57,481 nt of DNA, from contig KV423949.1 of the NCBI GenBank assembly GCA_001632435.1, forward strand, positions 1 through 57,481, written 5' to 3'. The translations under genes and the position numbers were made by a program. This DNA comes from Calocera cornea HHB12733. Taxonomy: Eukaryota > Basidiomycota > Dacrymycetes > Dacrymycetales > Dacrymycetaceae. Every line of letters starts with the position of its first letter. The stretch's first letter is position 1. The notes under the pieces are model-generated. The model made no database searches. It was not told the DNA's origin and saw only the letters and a program-made list of their open reading frames with translations. Of this stretch, positions 34,535 through 44,456 are shown piece by piece.

Positions 34535-34599
34535 CTACTGCCCCTCCCAGTCCACCTTCACCCCGTCCTCCTGCGCAGCCCTCTTAATCTCCGCAAGAT
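34535..34599 (-). pseudogene. 3' fragment of the VOC/PhnB-like gene
   Basis: Reads EIKRAAQEDGVKVDWEGQ and a TAG stop in the frame that continues the 5' part at 37525-37950 once the hAT element and one copy of its 8-bp target duplicate are set aside. This shows that the element sits inside one former reading frame. Confidence 0.75.
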
Positions 34600-34617
34600 T
34601 AGGGATGGCATCGGTCC
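34592..34617 (+). repeat. hAT left end: 8-bp target duplicate + 18-bp TIR
   Basis: CGCAAGAT (34592-34599) followed by TAGGGATGGCATCGGTCC (34600-34617). The same 8 bp follows the right TIR. An 8-bp duplication and a TAGGG-type end are diagnostic of hAT elements. Confidence 0.9.
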
Positions 34618-37524
34618 TGGACCGAACTGTGAGAACTGCTGGTTCACGGTTCTGGTTTGGGTCTGTAGACCAGACCGCTGGAGGACCTAGACCGGCACTT
34701 GCATGAATGGGTGAACTGTTCTGGACCGGTCTCGAACTGGTTCAGGTACTGTATAGAGTGGAGGGTGTATGCTCCCGGTGTCCGCAGTAATCCCGAGGTT
34801 AGTGATTGTGCCAATCAAATCTGCAATCTGCACGTGAAGCTAATTAGTTGTAAACAGACAGAGATACACATAACCAGCCTAGAGTCTATCTTGAGGAGCG
34901 CAACAGCAAAGCAGCCTTTCCCATGAGTGTCATATCTCTCGATGAATCGGAGGCTTTTCCGCCTAGCTCTCCTCCGCTCAGTCCTGTCCCTGAGGACTTC
35001 AGTGATGGTATGTTGTCCTATCCATTTGGTCTACGCCTACCTGATTCATGCATAGAGATCAGCTTCTTAGGAGAGGGCAACAGTCCGTCCAGTGATGTTA
35101 CAAATGCAAGCAAGAGAACTGCAGTTGTAGCAGAGCTCAGTGATGATTCCGACGTGGAGATCCAGGAGGTGAAGAGACCTCGGTTTGGTCGTCAGCTGGC
35201 TGCCATCCATCTATACTTCACGGAACCCAAGGGAGTGGAGTGATTGAGATGGTGCAAGGCATGCGAGTGCGCCCTACTCATTCACTCACTCTGAGCTAGT
35301 CTGATATGATTGCAGGTCTGCACGAGAGAAGGACTCAAAGCTCCCTGAAGCTATGGGGCGGTTTAGTCCTTCCTCCGGCAACTCCACACTGCGCAATCAC
35401 CTGTATCGCTTCCATAAAGGCCTATGGAAGAAGTACCAACTGCTCAAGGCCGCTAAGGACACCAAGTCCTCTCCTTCCCCAACACAGACAAGCCTCGATA
35501 CCCACGTTCACTCCATTGAGCGCTACAGTGCCAGTCGCCTTCAGCAGTCATGTCTTCAGCTCATTGCTGCGCTTGACCTACCCTTCACCACTCTCGATCG
35601 ACCCGAGTTCAGAGAGATGGTGCGACTCCTTCGCCCTGATGCTGCAATGCATGATCTTCCTGGCCGGAGGTCACTGGCAGACCTTGCACTACACGAGCTC
35701 ACCAATGAGAAGGAACGTATCCGAGCTCGCCTCCATTCTACCAAGGGACGGAAGAGTATCACAATTGATGCTTGGAGCGACTCGTCCATGCGATCCTACA
35801 TCTGTGCCAAAGCACATTATGTTGTCTGCTCCGATAGCAAGTGGACACTTGAGCAAGATCTTATTGGCTTTCGTATGCTGCATGGCTCGCACACCGGCAA
35901 GAATCTGGCCAATGTCGTGTTCAGCTTCTTTGAGGAGATGAATATCGTCCAAGAAATTGGTTGGATTACTACCGATAATGCATCCAACAATGATACTATG
36001 CTGCACCACCTCGAAGCTCTCCTGCATGACCACGGTGTCCCAGAAACTGCCTTTGATCACAAGTCCAATCACATACGCTGCATGGCACACATCTATAACC
36101 TTGCTGTTATGGATATGTTAAAGATCCTTGTCCGCAAGCCTGCATATGACAATGAAGCATTGGCTGCAGAGGCACAGCTTACTGCTGAGGATCTTCGTGA
36201 CCCGGTGCTCTCGCTTCGGGGTCTGATTGTTGCAGTATGTTACCCAAGTCAAAGCTTTTAGCCGTGCTAACACCCTGTGTAGCTTCGCTCTTCCTCTGCA
36301 TGTCGTGAAGCATTCCAAGCAGTTCAAGCTCTGCGTCAAAATCTTGCCCCTGCAGCAGACGGCACGCTCAGTGGTGGACTAGAGCTGACACCCGGTGGTC
36401 TAGCACCTATGCTATGCTCACTCGTGCCCTGCAACTGCGGACTGCCCTGGACTCTGTGATGCTCCTGCCAGAGCATGAAGCCAAGCTGGGGCGGTTCCGC
36501 CTCTCTGCAACCGGCTGGACTCGCATCGAGCAGATCACGAATATACTCCGTGTTGCCCATAAAGGACAACAGCTCTTATCTGCCAATAGTCACCCTACAC
36601 TCTACATGGCTATTCCGGCTCTCGAGTCCCCCATGGGTGCATGGGAGAAGATGCAGAACCAGCAATATGCAAATGACCCGGTCATGCGAAAGGTCCTTGA
36701 TGCCGGGCTGAAGAAGATGAGCGACTATTATCTCAAGATGGAGAAGAGCAATGCATATGCCATTGCTATGATCCTTACGCCCTATGTAAAGACGAAATAT
36801 CTTGAAACGTGGTGGGACCAGAAGTCGAAGAGCAATCCAACAAAGACACTCATCCAGCAGGCAACCACTGCCTTCATCACGACCTTCAAACGCCAGTATC
36901 AATCCGCTCCTTTTGAACCAATAGACATGCCGGTCCACGAGGATGCAGATCTCTGGGGTGATACCTGGGCAACGCCAGCCACTGCGACACCTGAATTCCT
37001 TCGGTATTTGAAGGAAGAGCCAACACTGCACCCTTCTGCTGGCGGACCAGATGCACTCACATATTGGCATTCCCACCGCTCAACCTTCCCAGATCTATCC
37101 CAGATGGCGTTGGATTACCTTGCAATCCAAGGCTCCGCAACTGCTGTGGAACATGTCTGGAGCAGTGCATCAAACACTGATACACGCAATCGGAATCGGC
37201 TGTCTCCTGCACGGTTTGAGGCCTTGCAATTTCTCAAAGCTGGCTATTGAAAGGAGCGAAGAACAGGTGCAACAAATGAAGAGATGAGGGCACAGCAGGC
37301 AGCGAGACGGAAAGCATTTGAGGCGGTGATGTGGCAGGAAGATCTTGATGATGATGTTGAGTTAGTCCTGTCCGCCCTGTAATCATGGTTAGAACTGGTT
37401 CAGAACGGTTCAGAACCAGTCCCAGACTGGAACTGAACTGTGAAGGGACTGAAACCGCACATACTCTGAAATGCAGAACGGTTTGGAACCCGAACTGGAC
37501 TGAACCGGACCAATGCCATCCCTA
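34600..37524 (+). mobile_element. hAT DNA transposon, 2925 bp
   Basis: Bounded by 18-bp terminal inverted repeats (17 of 18 matching) and 8-bp target duplicates CGCAAGAT. Sub-terminal regions are dense in GGTTCAGAAC / GACCGG-type short repeats, as expected for transposase binding. It carries one transposase gene in plus orientation, now broken. It inserted into the 3' part of a VOC-like gene. Confidence 0.9.
34923..37250 (+). pseudogene. hAT transposase, inactivated
   Basis: N-terminal exon from ATG 34923, acidic, leading into a BED-type zinc finger (RWCKACE, an intron, then TLRNHLYRFH). The RNase-H-like core follows from 35353 (SITIDAWSDSSMRSYICAKA, DNASNND) and the C-terminal dimerisation region ends the protein (FPDLSQMALDYLAIQGSA, VEHVWSSASNT). 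Breaks: a TGA at 35241-35243 in the BED finger, where a Trp codon would fit, and a one-base frameshift near 36382-36388 just before the conserved TRWSSTY motif. A normal intron follows 36234. The breaks suggest an element unable to move itself, though its ends are intact and could be mobilised in trans. Confidence 0.85.
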
Positions 37525-37532
37525 CGCAAGAT
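37507..37532 (+). repeat. hAT right end: 18-bp TIR + 8-bp target duplicate
   Basis: GGACCAATGCCATCCCTA (37507-37524) is the inverted match of the left TIR. CGCAAGAT (37525-37532) repeats the left target duplicate. Confidence 0.9.
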
Positions 37533-37950
37533 TCAGCTTCGTCATCCCATGCAGAGCCTTCATAGCCCGGTAACTCGCGAACACCAGCTTATCCAACCCC
37601 TTCGGGACAACCTGCCAGTGCAGCCCGAACTTATCCTTCAACCACCCGCGCGCGATCTCCTCCCCCCCATCCCCACTCAACTTTTCCCAGAGCTCATCAA
37701 GCTCGGTCTGGGTGGAGCAGGTGTAGAGTAGCGATACAGCCCCGGAAATTCGTTGCCCGGGCCCGCCGTTGAAGAGGATTAGTTAATGGCCGCCTAAGGA
37801 GAGCGTCACGGACACGGTGTTCTCGGACAGCTTCCGGCAGGCAGGGATGGTGGAGGTGTAGAATGCCGCTGCGGCAAAGGTGTTGCTGTCGTGCAGCCAA
37901 AGGCAGGTGGAGACTTTGGTTTGCTGGGTGCCGGGGTCAGAGTGAGACAT
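37525..37950 (-). pseudogene. VOC/PhnB-like (3-dmu-9_3-mt family) gene, 5' part, interrupted
   Basis: From ATG 37950 the frame reads TKVSTCLWLHDSNTFAAAAF and YTSTIPACRKL, then ILFNGGPGQRIS, ELDELWEKLSGDG and WLKDKFGLHWQVVPKGLDKL. This is the order of motifs in the PhnB-like branch of the vicinal-oxygen-chelate (glyoxalase-fold) superfamily, small soluble proteins of mostly unknown substrate. Two lesions: a TAA at 37783-37785 where a Lys codon is usual, and a hAT insertion near the C-terminus. The remaining 18 codons lie at 34535-34599 on the far side of the element. The frame is otherwise clean, so both lesions look recent. Confidence 0.8.
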
Positions 37951-37965
37951 ATTGTGTTGTTGCAA

Positions 37966-38028
37966 ACAAAGGGGACCTCCGCGGCGCCAAGGGCCTGCAT
38001 GCGAAAGGCGATGATGTGGCGTTTTGTC
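37966..38028 (+). repeat. ~65-bp repeat, copy 1 (copy 2 at 40017-40086)
   Basis: ACAAAGGGGACCTCC, then GGCGCCAAGGGCCTGCA and AAGGCGATGATGTGGCGTTT. Copy 2 matches closely in the same orientation, with a ~7-bp insertion. Copy 1 lies just upstream of the VOC gene start, copy 2 ~380 bp upstream of the carrier gene. Confidence 0.6.
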
Positions 38029-38269
38029 AAAATAAGGGAACATACTTGCGTCCGCCTCAATGTCGTGAAATGCACCCGGTTTCTGTCATTATGTCGTCTG
38101 GGTTTCTCGTAAGTTGCCTCCACTCTTCACCTCTTTCGTCCTTCTCTAAGACGTGTTCCATCATCCTCCTTGGACGTTCTCTCATCACCTGTCACATATC
38201 GTCTCTGGAACATCGTTGTATCATGTTGGCTCTTCCACCCACTGGGACCCTTGTGGTCGCTACTACGGG

Positions 38270-38430
38270 TCGCCTGCAGAACGGCACCGGACGCTGGATG
38301 CGCTCGTTCAGCTGCGACTTACCAGCTACAAGGCGGCAGATACGTTCAATGACATTTTCACCCTTCTTGCGGTGGTGAGAACGTGTCCTCAGCTGGATCA
38401 GGCCCTTGGCAAGAAATATCATCTAGAATG
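38270..38430 (+). pseudogene. Relic J: fragment of the family domain
   Basis: Reads AERHRTLDALVQLRLTSYKA, DTFNDIFTLLAVVRTCPQLD and QALG, then breaks off. No in-frame ATG precedes it; the nearest candidate (38223) is out of frame. The nucleotide match to relic I over TACGTTCAATxxxATxTTCACCCTTCTT is high, so the two share a recent origin. Repetitive sequence follows. Confidence 0.65.
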
Positions 38431-38439
38431 CCCTGCCCT

Positions 38440-40016
38440 TTGCCTCCGTCGTCTAGAAGGCTCTCAGGGCCGGATTAATCCACAACACCCTTCTGCGAAC
38501 GCGCAGATATCCACTTTAATCGCCTCTATTTGTGTCCAAAAACATTGCAATCTATTTTGTTCTGTATACATAACGTGTTCACAAAGGTCAGCTGAGATTC
38601 CAGACTGTGCAGTGCCCAAAATGACCCTGGAGCCTCTGAGGAGCAAGACTGCACTATCTCCAGCAATATTTACTGTGCATGTCTTGTTTTGCTGCAGATT
38701 CCATTCCAGGGACAAATAATTGAGCTCAAACAAAGTCTTTTACTATTGGTCAGAATGCTGATTCATGGAAACAAAGGGCTTGAAGTGGATATCTCCAAGT
38801 TTGGAGAAGGGCATTGTGGAGTAGTCCAATTCTGAGGGCAATCTAGATGATAACTCCACAAAAAGACCCTGAAACAGCATCTGTAAAAACTGCAGGACCC
38901 TGATAGCAGGGGTCCCTATGAGTGCTATAGATGCTATGGATAACTTTTTCAAGCACAATTTTGCCGTCTACAATGGTCCCTCTTTCTCCAAACATGTTCA
39001 GACATGTAGCCAACATGTGTTTGGCACTTCTTCTGCATAAATAATATAAAACTGGGAGTTTGTCACAGTGCACAAAGTACAGGACACAATGCTATATAAA
39101 GGCAGGATTGCAATGGGTGCTAGGACCCCTATATAGGCTACATAGCCACAATAGACAAGGTTTTTTTTACTGATGAGTCACCCACATCACTAAAAAGTGT
39201 TGGGCCCTGGTAACAGGGGTCCCTACCGCAGCTATCGGTGCTACGGAAATTCTGGCCCGGCACTTTCTTCTGAAGTGGAGTGCTCCAATTTTCTTGCAAC
39301 TTAGATCTCTGGCTGTCTGTAGGTACAAGCTGTCCATATGGTTCTGAATGACTGAAAGTTGACTCATGTGGGAGCCATGACAGGTATGTGTGGTTGCGCT
39401 ATGTAGCATGGGACTTGGCAATGGGTGCTAGGACCCCTATAGCTGCTACATAGCCACAGATAGCCATGTCGGTTTTGAGTGATGCATGCGGGGAAGGAGG
39501 AGTCATACAGCAGCTGCGGCGTGGTGCAGGGGGGAGGAGCGGGTTCTGAAATCTTTTGGTTTCGGTGACTGGATCATTCCCGGTTGTTTGGGACAACTCT
39601 AAGAGAAGGACTTGGTTGCGATGAAGGGGGCTGCCCTATAAGGCAAGACGAGCACAAGGGTCAAAGACACACTACAGTAGACAGCACAAATCTCCGGCCA
39701 GCTTCACTCAAAGATAAGCACCTCAACATCAATTTCCCGTCTCGAGTTGCCGAGATAAGCGCTCTTTAGTACCGGCAAAAGCGTCGAGCGCTGGGGGACA
39801 GCTCACCGGCCTCGGGGGAGGGAACCCGGTCCGAAACGGTCCGTTTGGGAATTGACCCGGCTCAATGCCCAGGGTTGGGGCCGTTATCTTGCTCTGGGCG
39901 GTGCATCTAGCAGACCATCAACGTGTCCGACAATGGCACGTACTGTGGCCTTTTCTCAGTCGTTGTCGTTGAAACCAGCATAGATGTGTCCTAGCGACCG
40001 TCGTCTAGCTGCTGTG
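38440..40016. other. Repeat-rich non-coding region
   Basis: No gene seen in ~1.6 kb. AT-richer than the rest of the window (about 38500-39400), with related segments about 308 bp apart. Likely remnants of non-autonomous elements. Confidence 0.45.
38898..39465 (+). repeat. Two diverged ~308-bp units
   Basis: AGCAGGGGTCCCTAT at about 38905 recurs as AACAGGGGTCCCTAC 307 bp later. AATGGGTGCTAGGACCCCTA at 39112 recurs at 39420, 308 bp later, and both are followed by GCTACATAGCCACA. The DNA between is poorly conserved. Confidence 0.55.
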
Positions 40017-40086
40017 CACAAAGGGGGCCTCCGGTCGTGTCGGGCGCCAAGGACCTGCAAGCGCAAGGCGATGACGTAGCGTTTTG

Positions 40087-40463
40087 GCCCATCGTTCAGG
40101 GTTCATCGCAACTCGCGACGCGCGCGATTGGCTCGCCTCCCCCCTTTTGTTCATTTATTTTCGCAGGAGAGAGCATAGCCACCGGGTCGCTTGGGACAAG
40201 GCAGGGGTGCGGGTGAGGGGACACGACATACAGCCGCACAAGTACGACGAGCTGCTGAAAGATTGACAGCGAGCAGGCCAGCATCCTCCCTTCTTGCATT
40301 ATAACACCTTCGCGCACCACAACTCGACCTCGACTTTGCTTCTTCTCGCACTTGGCGACCCCACAGCCAGTCCCGCACGGATCTACAGCCAAACAAGCGC
40401 GCATATACCTGCCTCGTCGACCCCTCTCCTCGTCCTTCTATCCCGTCTTTCGCCCTCCCGCCC
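40087..40463. other. 5' region of the carrier gene
   Basis: Pyrimidine-rich leader (about 40310-40460), typical upstream sequence. No other gene. Confidence 0.4.
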
Positions 40464-41811
40464 ATGGCCTCCGTCCAAGCCCAACCGCGCCTCTCCCACT
40501 CTCCGCCCTCACAAGCCCCACTCATCCCCTCCCCGCCACTCGCCTCCACCTCCCAACCCACCTCCGCGCCCGCACTCGCCCAACAGGTTCAAGAGCTGCA
40601 GAAGGCGCCTGTCGCTCAGACGCTGTGGAACGACGCGAAGCGCCGACAGGAGCTCATCGTCTACTTTGCTGCAGGCGGGTGTGCGGGCGCCGCCAGCCGG
40701 ACGGTGGTCAGCCCTCTAGAGCGGCTGAAGATTCTCCAGTACGCCTCTCCTCCTTCCGCCGGCGTAGTATATGCGCTCATATTGCGATTAGGCAAGTCCA
40801 ACCGCGCCAGGCTGGGCGAGCAGTCGCGTACAGCGGCGTATGGGCAGGGCTCGTCAAGATGTGGCGGGAAGAGGGCTTCCGCGGGTTCATGCGCGGCAAC
40901 GGGGTCAACTGCGTCCGCATCGTCCCCTACAGCGCTGTGCAGTTCACTTCGTATGAGCAGCTGAAGAAGGTGTGTTCTCTATCGTCTCCATTTTCCCAGC
41001 CACATATATGGACGGGATCCTAATAAATCCCTCGTACAGTGGTTCTCCTCCAACGGGCAAAAGAAGCTCGACACGCCCACGCGCCTATGCGCCGGCGCGC
41101 TCGCCGGCATCTGCTCCGTCGTAACCACCTACCCGCTCGACCTCGTCCGCTCCCGTCTCTCCATCGCCTCCGCCTCCCTCTCCACCTCCTTCAACCCCGA
41201 TGGCAGCGCGAAGAAGATCCCGGGGATATGGGGTATGACGGCCAAGGTGTATGCTGAGGAGGGGGGTGTCAGGGGCCTGTACAAGGGGATTGTGCCCACT
41301 GCTGTGGGCGTGGCGCCGTATGTAGGGATCAACTTTGCGGCGTATGAGCTGCTGCGTGGGAGTGCGTCCCATCCCATGCCTTTATCCTGGGTACATGACC
41401 TGACAACGTGTATGCGTGCAGTTATCACCCCGCCAGACAAGCAAACCACCCTCCGCAAGCTCCTCTGCGGCGCCCTAGCCGGCACCATCTCCCAGACATG
41501 CACCTACCCGCTTGACGTACTCCGCCGGAAGATGCAGGTGAACGGGATGAAGGACCCTGTGCTGGGCGTGCGGTACAGCTCCGCGACCGGCGCAGTCATT
41601 ACTATCCTGAAGACGGAGGGGATCCAGGGCATGTACAGGGGGCTGTGGCCGAATCTGCGTGCGTTCTCTTTATTTAACCTGCTGTGGGTTATTCTGATTG
41701 AGTGTATACATATTATGCGATGAAGTCAAGGTCGCTCCGAGTATCGCCACCTCGTTCTTCGTGTACGAGAGCGTGAAGGAGTTCCTGGGGCAGAAGAGCA
41801 CCTTCAACTGA
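40464..41811 (+). CDS. Mitochondrial carrier, YPR011C-like (APS/PAPS carrier type), 365 aa
   Basis: Exons 40464-40738, 40792-40969, 41040-41361, 41422-41658 and 41726-41811. Six-TM solute carrier (SLC25) of the inner mitochondrial membrane with three repeats and signatures PLERLKILQ, PLDLVRSR and PLDVLRRK. AGGCAGAASRTVVSPLERLK, RIVPYSAVQFTSYEQLKK and GIWGMTAKVYAEEGGVRGLY resemble yeast YPR011C, which transports adenosine 5'-phosphosulfate and PAPS; the substrate here is by analogy. The N-terminus (~60 residues) is Pro/Ser-rich and longer than usual. The last intron was set by the conserved NL-K-V-A-P-S motif it interrupts. All joins keep frame. Other adenine-nucleotide-type carriers are possible. 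Confidence 0.85.
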
Positions 41812-42447
41812 GCTCCGCCGGTCGCACTTACATCTCCGCATCCCCAGCACCGCGCGGGGCGTGCAAAGCATGGCACAGCAGCTTACAGGTGGAAGGAGAG
41901 CTCGGGATACGGATCAGAAGCATTATACAGGTACTGTACGCAATCGACACACTAGATCACACCACCTTCGTCCTCGTCCTCGTCCTCGTCCTCCCCTTAC
42001 ACTCCGTCGCCTTCCTGCAACCCTCCGTCTTTCACATTCCACCTTATCATCCATGGCTCTCTTGGCGCCAAGCATTCATCCTCCTTCTACCCGAGCGAGC
42101 CGGGCAGGGTCGCGTTTGGGCAAGCGATGAGGACCCTACCGCTGTAGGGCCAAGACGACGGCTACTGTACAACCATAATTACAATCATAACAAGCTCTGC
42201 ACTCTGTCTGATCTAACCAAAACAAGGCGTGGCCTGCGTGAGAATGGGCTTTCGATGCCGGCTTCGAGGCACGCTTCCCGTGACTCACTTGCAGGCGTTG
42301 AGTAGGGTCCTCGGTGCTTCGGCTGCTCGGCAGCCTCCGACGCCCAAACTTCCGAACTGATGTTCCTCCGACCGGCTTCCTCTGTACTCCATTTCACATC
42401 TCCAGCTCGCTTCCTCACCCTATCAGCCAAGAGTTTACGTCTTCAAG
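41812..42447. other. Intergenic, promoter of the acyltransferase
   Basis: No supportable gene. A short GTCCTC repeat lies at about 41968-41993. Confidence 0.4.
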
Positions 42448-44004
42448 ATGACCGCTGCCTCCTCATCCAGCGTGACCGTGACCGCCGAGCACATCGTCCA
42501 TGCGGCGCATCCGTCATCCTGGCAATCCCTCCCCTCCCCTTTCCCGCTCGGCCCGATGGACCATTACGTCACGATCTCAATCCCCGTGCAAGTCGTCTTC
42601 GTCTACCGCCGTCCTTCCTCCTCCTCCTCTGAGGAACTCATCCCAGTCGCGTGGCTGAAACGCGCTCTAGAAAGGCTGCTGGACTACTACCCGCATCTGA
42701 CTGGCCGGCTGGAAGTCCACCCGACCACCGGCGAGCGCTCAATTACGCGACTTGGCTCCGGGATGGGGCTATATGAGGCAGTCTGCTCCGACCCGCTGGA
42801 CGCGTTCGTCTCCTCCGCCCTACCCAGTGGGATCTCCCTTCAGCAACTGCCCGGCTCCGGGAACGCACTTCTAGCGCCGTTCAACCCGGCCTTTCAAGCC
42901 GTATGCAATGACCCGCTGTTCGCAGTGCAGCACACGCGCTTCGCGTGCGGCGGCGTGTCGCTGGGAGTGCGCGTGCTACATACTATCGCGGATGCGGACG
43001 GGTTCTTCCAGCTTGTGCGCGACTTGGCCGAAATCTACCGTGGGCTGCTGGAGGCGGAGAAGACTGGCAACCCAACTTCGGCAGTACCAGTGCTGGCGCA
43101 AATGCCGCATTTCAAGCCCTACATGTCGGAACTCATGGGAGGAAATATGACAACAGAAGAACAGCAGACCGCGCTGGCCTACAAGCCGTCGCTGTTTCAC
43201 ATAGAGGAGGATGGGAAGACGGCTTCGGAGGGACAAGCGATGCCGGAAACCATGGCCGAGATCGGCGATAAGGTCACGATGGCACCCGAGGCTCCCACAA
43301 CGGGACATTTCCTGCGCTACACCGGGAACGAACTGCAAGACCTCAAAGACCGAGCGACAGATCCCAGCGGAAAAGGTTGGGTCTCGACGTTCGAAGCTCT
43401 CTCGGCACATTTCTACCAATGCGTGCATCGCGCCCGCGTGGAGCTGCGGGCCAAGGACCCGAGCTTCGGCGATATCTCACCCACTGATTTTCTCACCTCT
43501 GTCAACCTCCGCACTGCCCTGGGGCCCGATCTCCCTCCGCGTTACTTCCCGCAGGCCGTGTTCGCCCCGTGGGTGTTCATCCCTCCCGAGATTCTCGCTG
43601 ACGGCCCGCTATGGAAAGTCGCCAAGTACGCCCACGATATGATGCGCGGCCCTGCTGCAGGCTCGCGCGACAGTATCAATGGAACATTACGATGGATTGC
43701 CGCGCAGCCGAACAAGTCCAAGATCCAGTCCGGTTTCCGCTTTGGTAGTGGGTCGTTCATGATCAGCCAATGGAGCAAGACAGACATGTATTCTGGTGCG
43801 ACGTTCGACACTCGTCCCATCCTGGTCTCACCACCGTTCACCGCGATTTCGCTGGTTGATGCGCTGCTGTACACCTTGCCGACGGAAGATCAAGGTACTC
43901 CGAACGATACGGGGGACATAGACGTAGCTGTAGCGCTAAGCGCTCCCCTCTGGCAGTTTCTGGTGCAGGATGGGCGTTACATGGGCGGGAGAATAATAGA
44001 CTGA
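42448..44004 (+). CDS. BAHD / trichothecene-3-O-acetyltransferase-like acyltransferase, 518 aa
   Basis: A single exon, unusual in this window. Acyl-CoA-dependent O/N-acyltransferase fold (transferase family PF02458 by motif). The catalytic HxxxD is H178-T-I-A-D182. AWLKRALERLLDYYPHLTGR is the typical N-terminal segment that positions the acceptor. A C-terminal ATFDTRP stands where plant BAHD enzymes have DFGWG; fungal members usually have a looser version. Length 518 is in the fungal range (450-530). The substrate is not predictable, and the neighbours (carrier, glyoxylate genes) do not form an obvious secondary-metabolite cluster. The first ATG in frame is used; there is no upstream in-frame alternative. 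Confidence 0.85.
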   Translation: MTAASSSSVTVTAEHIVHAAHPSSWQSLPSPFPLGPMDHYVTISIPVQVVFVYRRPSSSSSEELIPVAWLKRALERLLDYYPHLTGRLEVHPTTGERSITRLGSGMGLYEAVCSDPLDAFVSSALPSGISLQQLPGSGNALLAPFNPAFQAVCNDPLFAVQHTRFACGGVSLGVRVLHTIADADGFFQLVRDLAEIYRGLLEAEKTGNPTSAVPVLAQMPHFKPYMSELMGGNMTTEEQQTALAYKPSLFHIEEDGKTASEGQAMPETMAEIGDKVTMAPEAPTTGHFLRYTGNELQDLKDRATDPSGKGWVSTFEALSAHFYQCVHRARVELRAKDPSFGDISPTDFLTSVNLRTALGPDLPPRYFPQAVFAPWVFIPPEILADGPLWKVAKYAHDMMRGPAAGSRDSINGTLRWIAAQPNKSKIQSGFRFGSGSFMISQWSKTDMYSGATFDTRPILVSPPFTAISLVDALLYTLPTEDQGTPNDTGDIDVAVALSAPLWQFLVQDGRYMGGRIID

Positions 44005-44456
44005 TCACCTGCGTCGTGTTCCAGATGGTGATTTATATCGCACAATAGGATTATTGTGTTCACAATGACTGCTGCGAAGAACGCTCCTTGACAAGGAAGT
44101 AACAGACAACCAAATTAACTGCACATGTGGGGGACTGGCATCGTCTTCAGAGAGGACGCGGATGCAAGACAAAAAAGGCGCAATACCCACTGGAGGCAAG
44201 AAGTCCTTTTTGCTCCGGAGTACGTGCTTGCGTTTTGTTTCGGCTGCCAAGGGACTGGCATGGGTAGGACAATGACGTTGGCGAGGTGCTTGGGTGATGC
44301 ACGTGTTCGTTTCTGGTCAAGGCACTTATATCTGATGGAGTACTTCGCGCAAGTCTGGTGAACACAACAATTGTATTGCCTGATGTATAGCGCCATCCAT
44401 GATGATCATACCAACGCACGTATCTAAGGTTTCGCCTTCGTCTCCAACAAAACAAC
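44005..44456. other. Convergent intergenic region
   Basis: 3' flanks of the acyltransferase and isocitrate lyase. It includes an inverted copy of the short dispersed repeat (44155-44220). No gene. Confidence 0.4.

Noticed and set aside
35306..35941. 211-codon frame within the hAT element
   Set aside because: Alternative frame of the transposase core; the 35353 frame carries the RNase-H-like and BED motifs.
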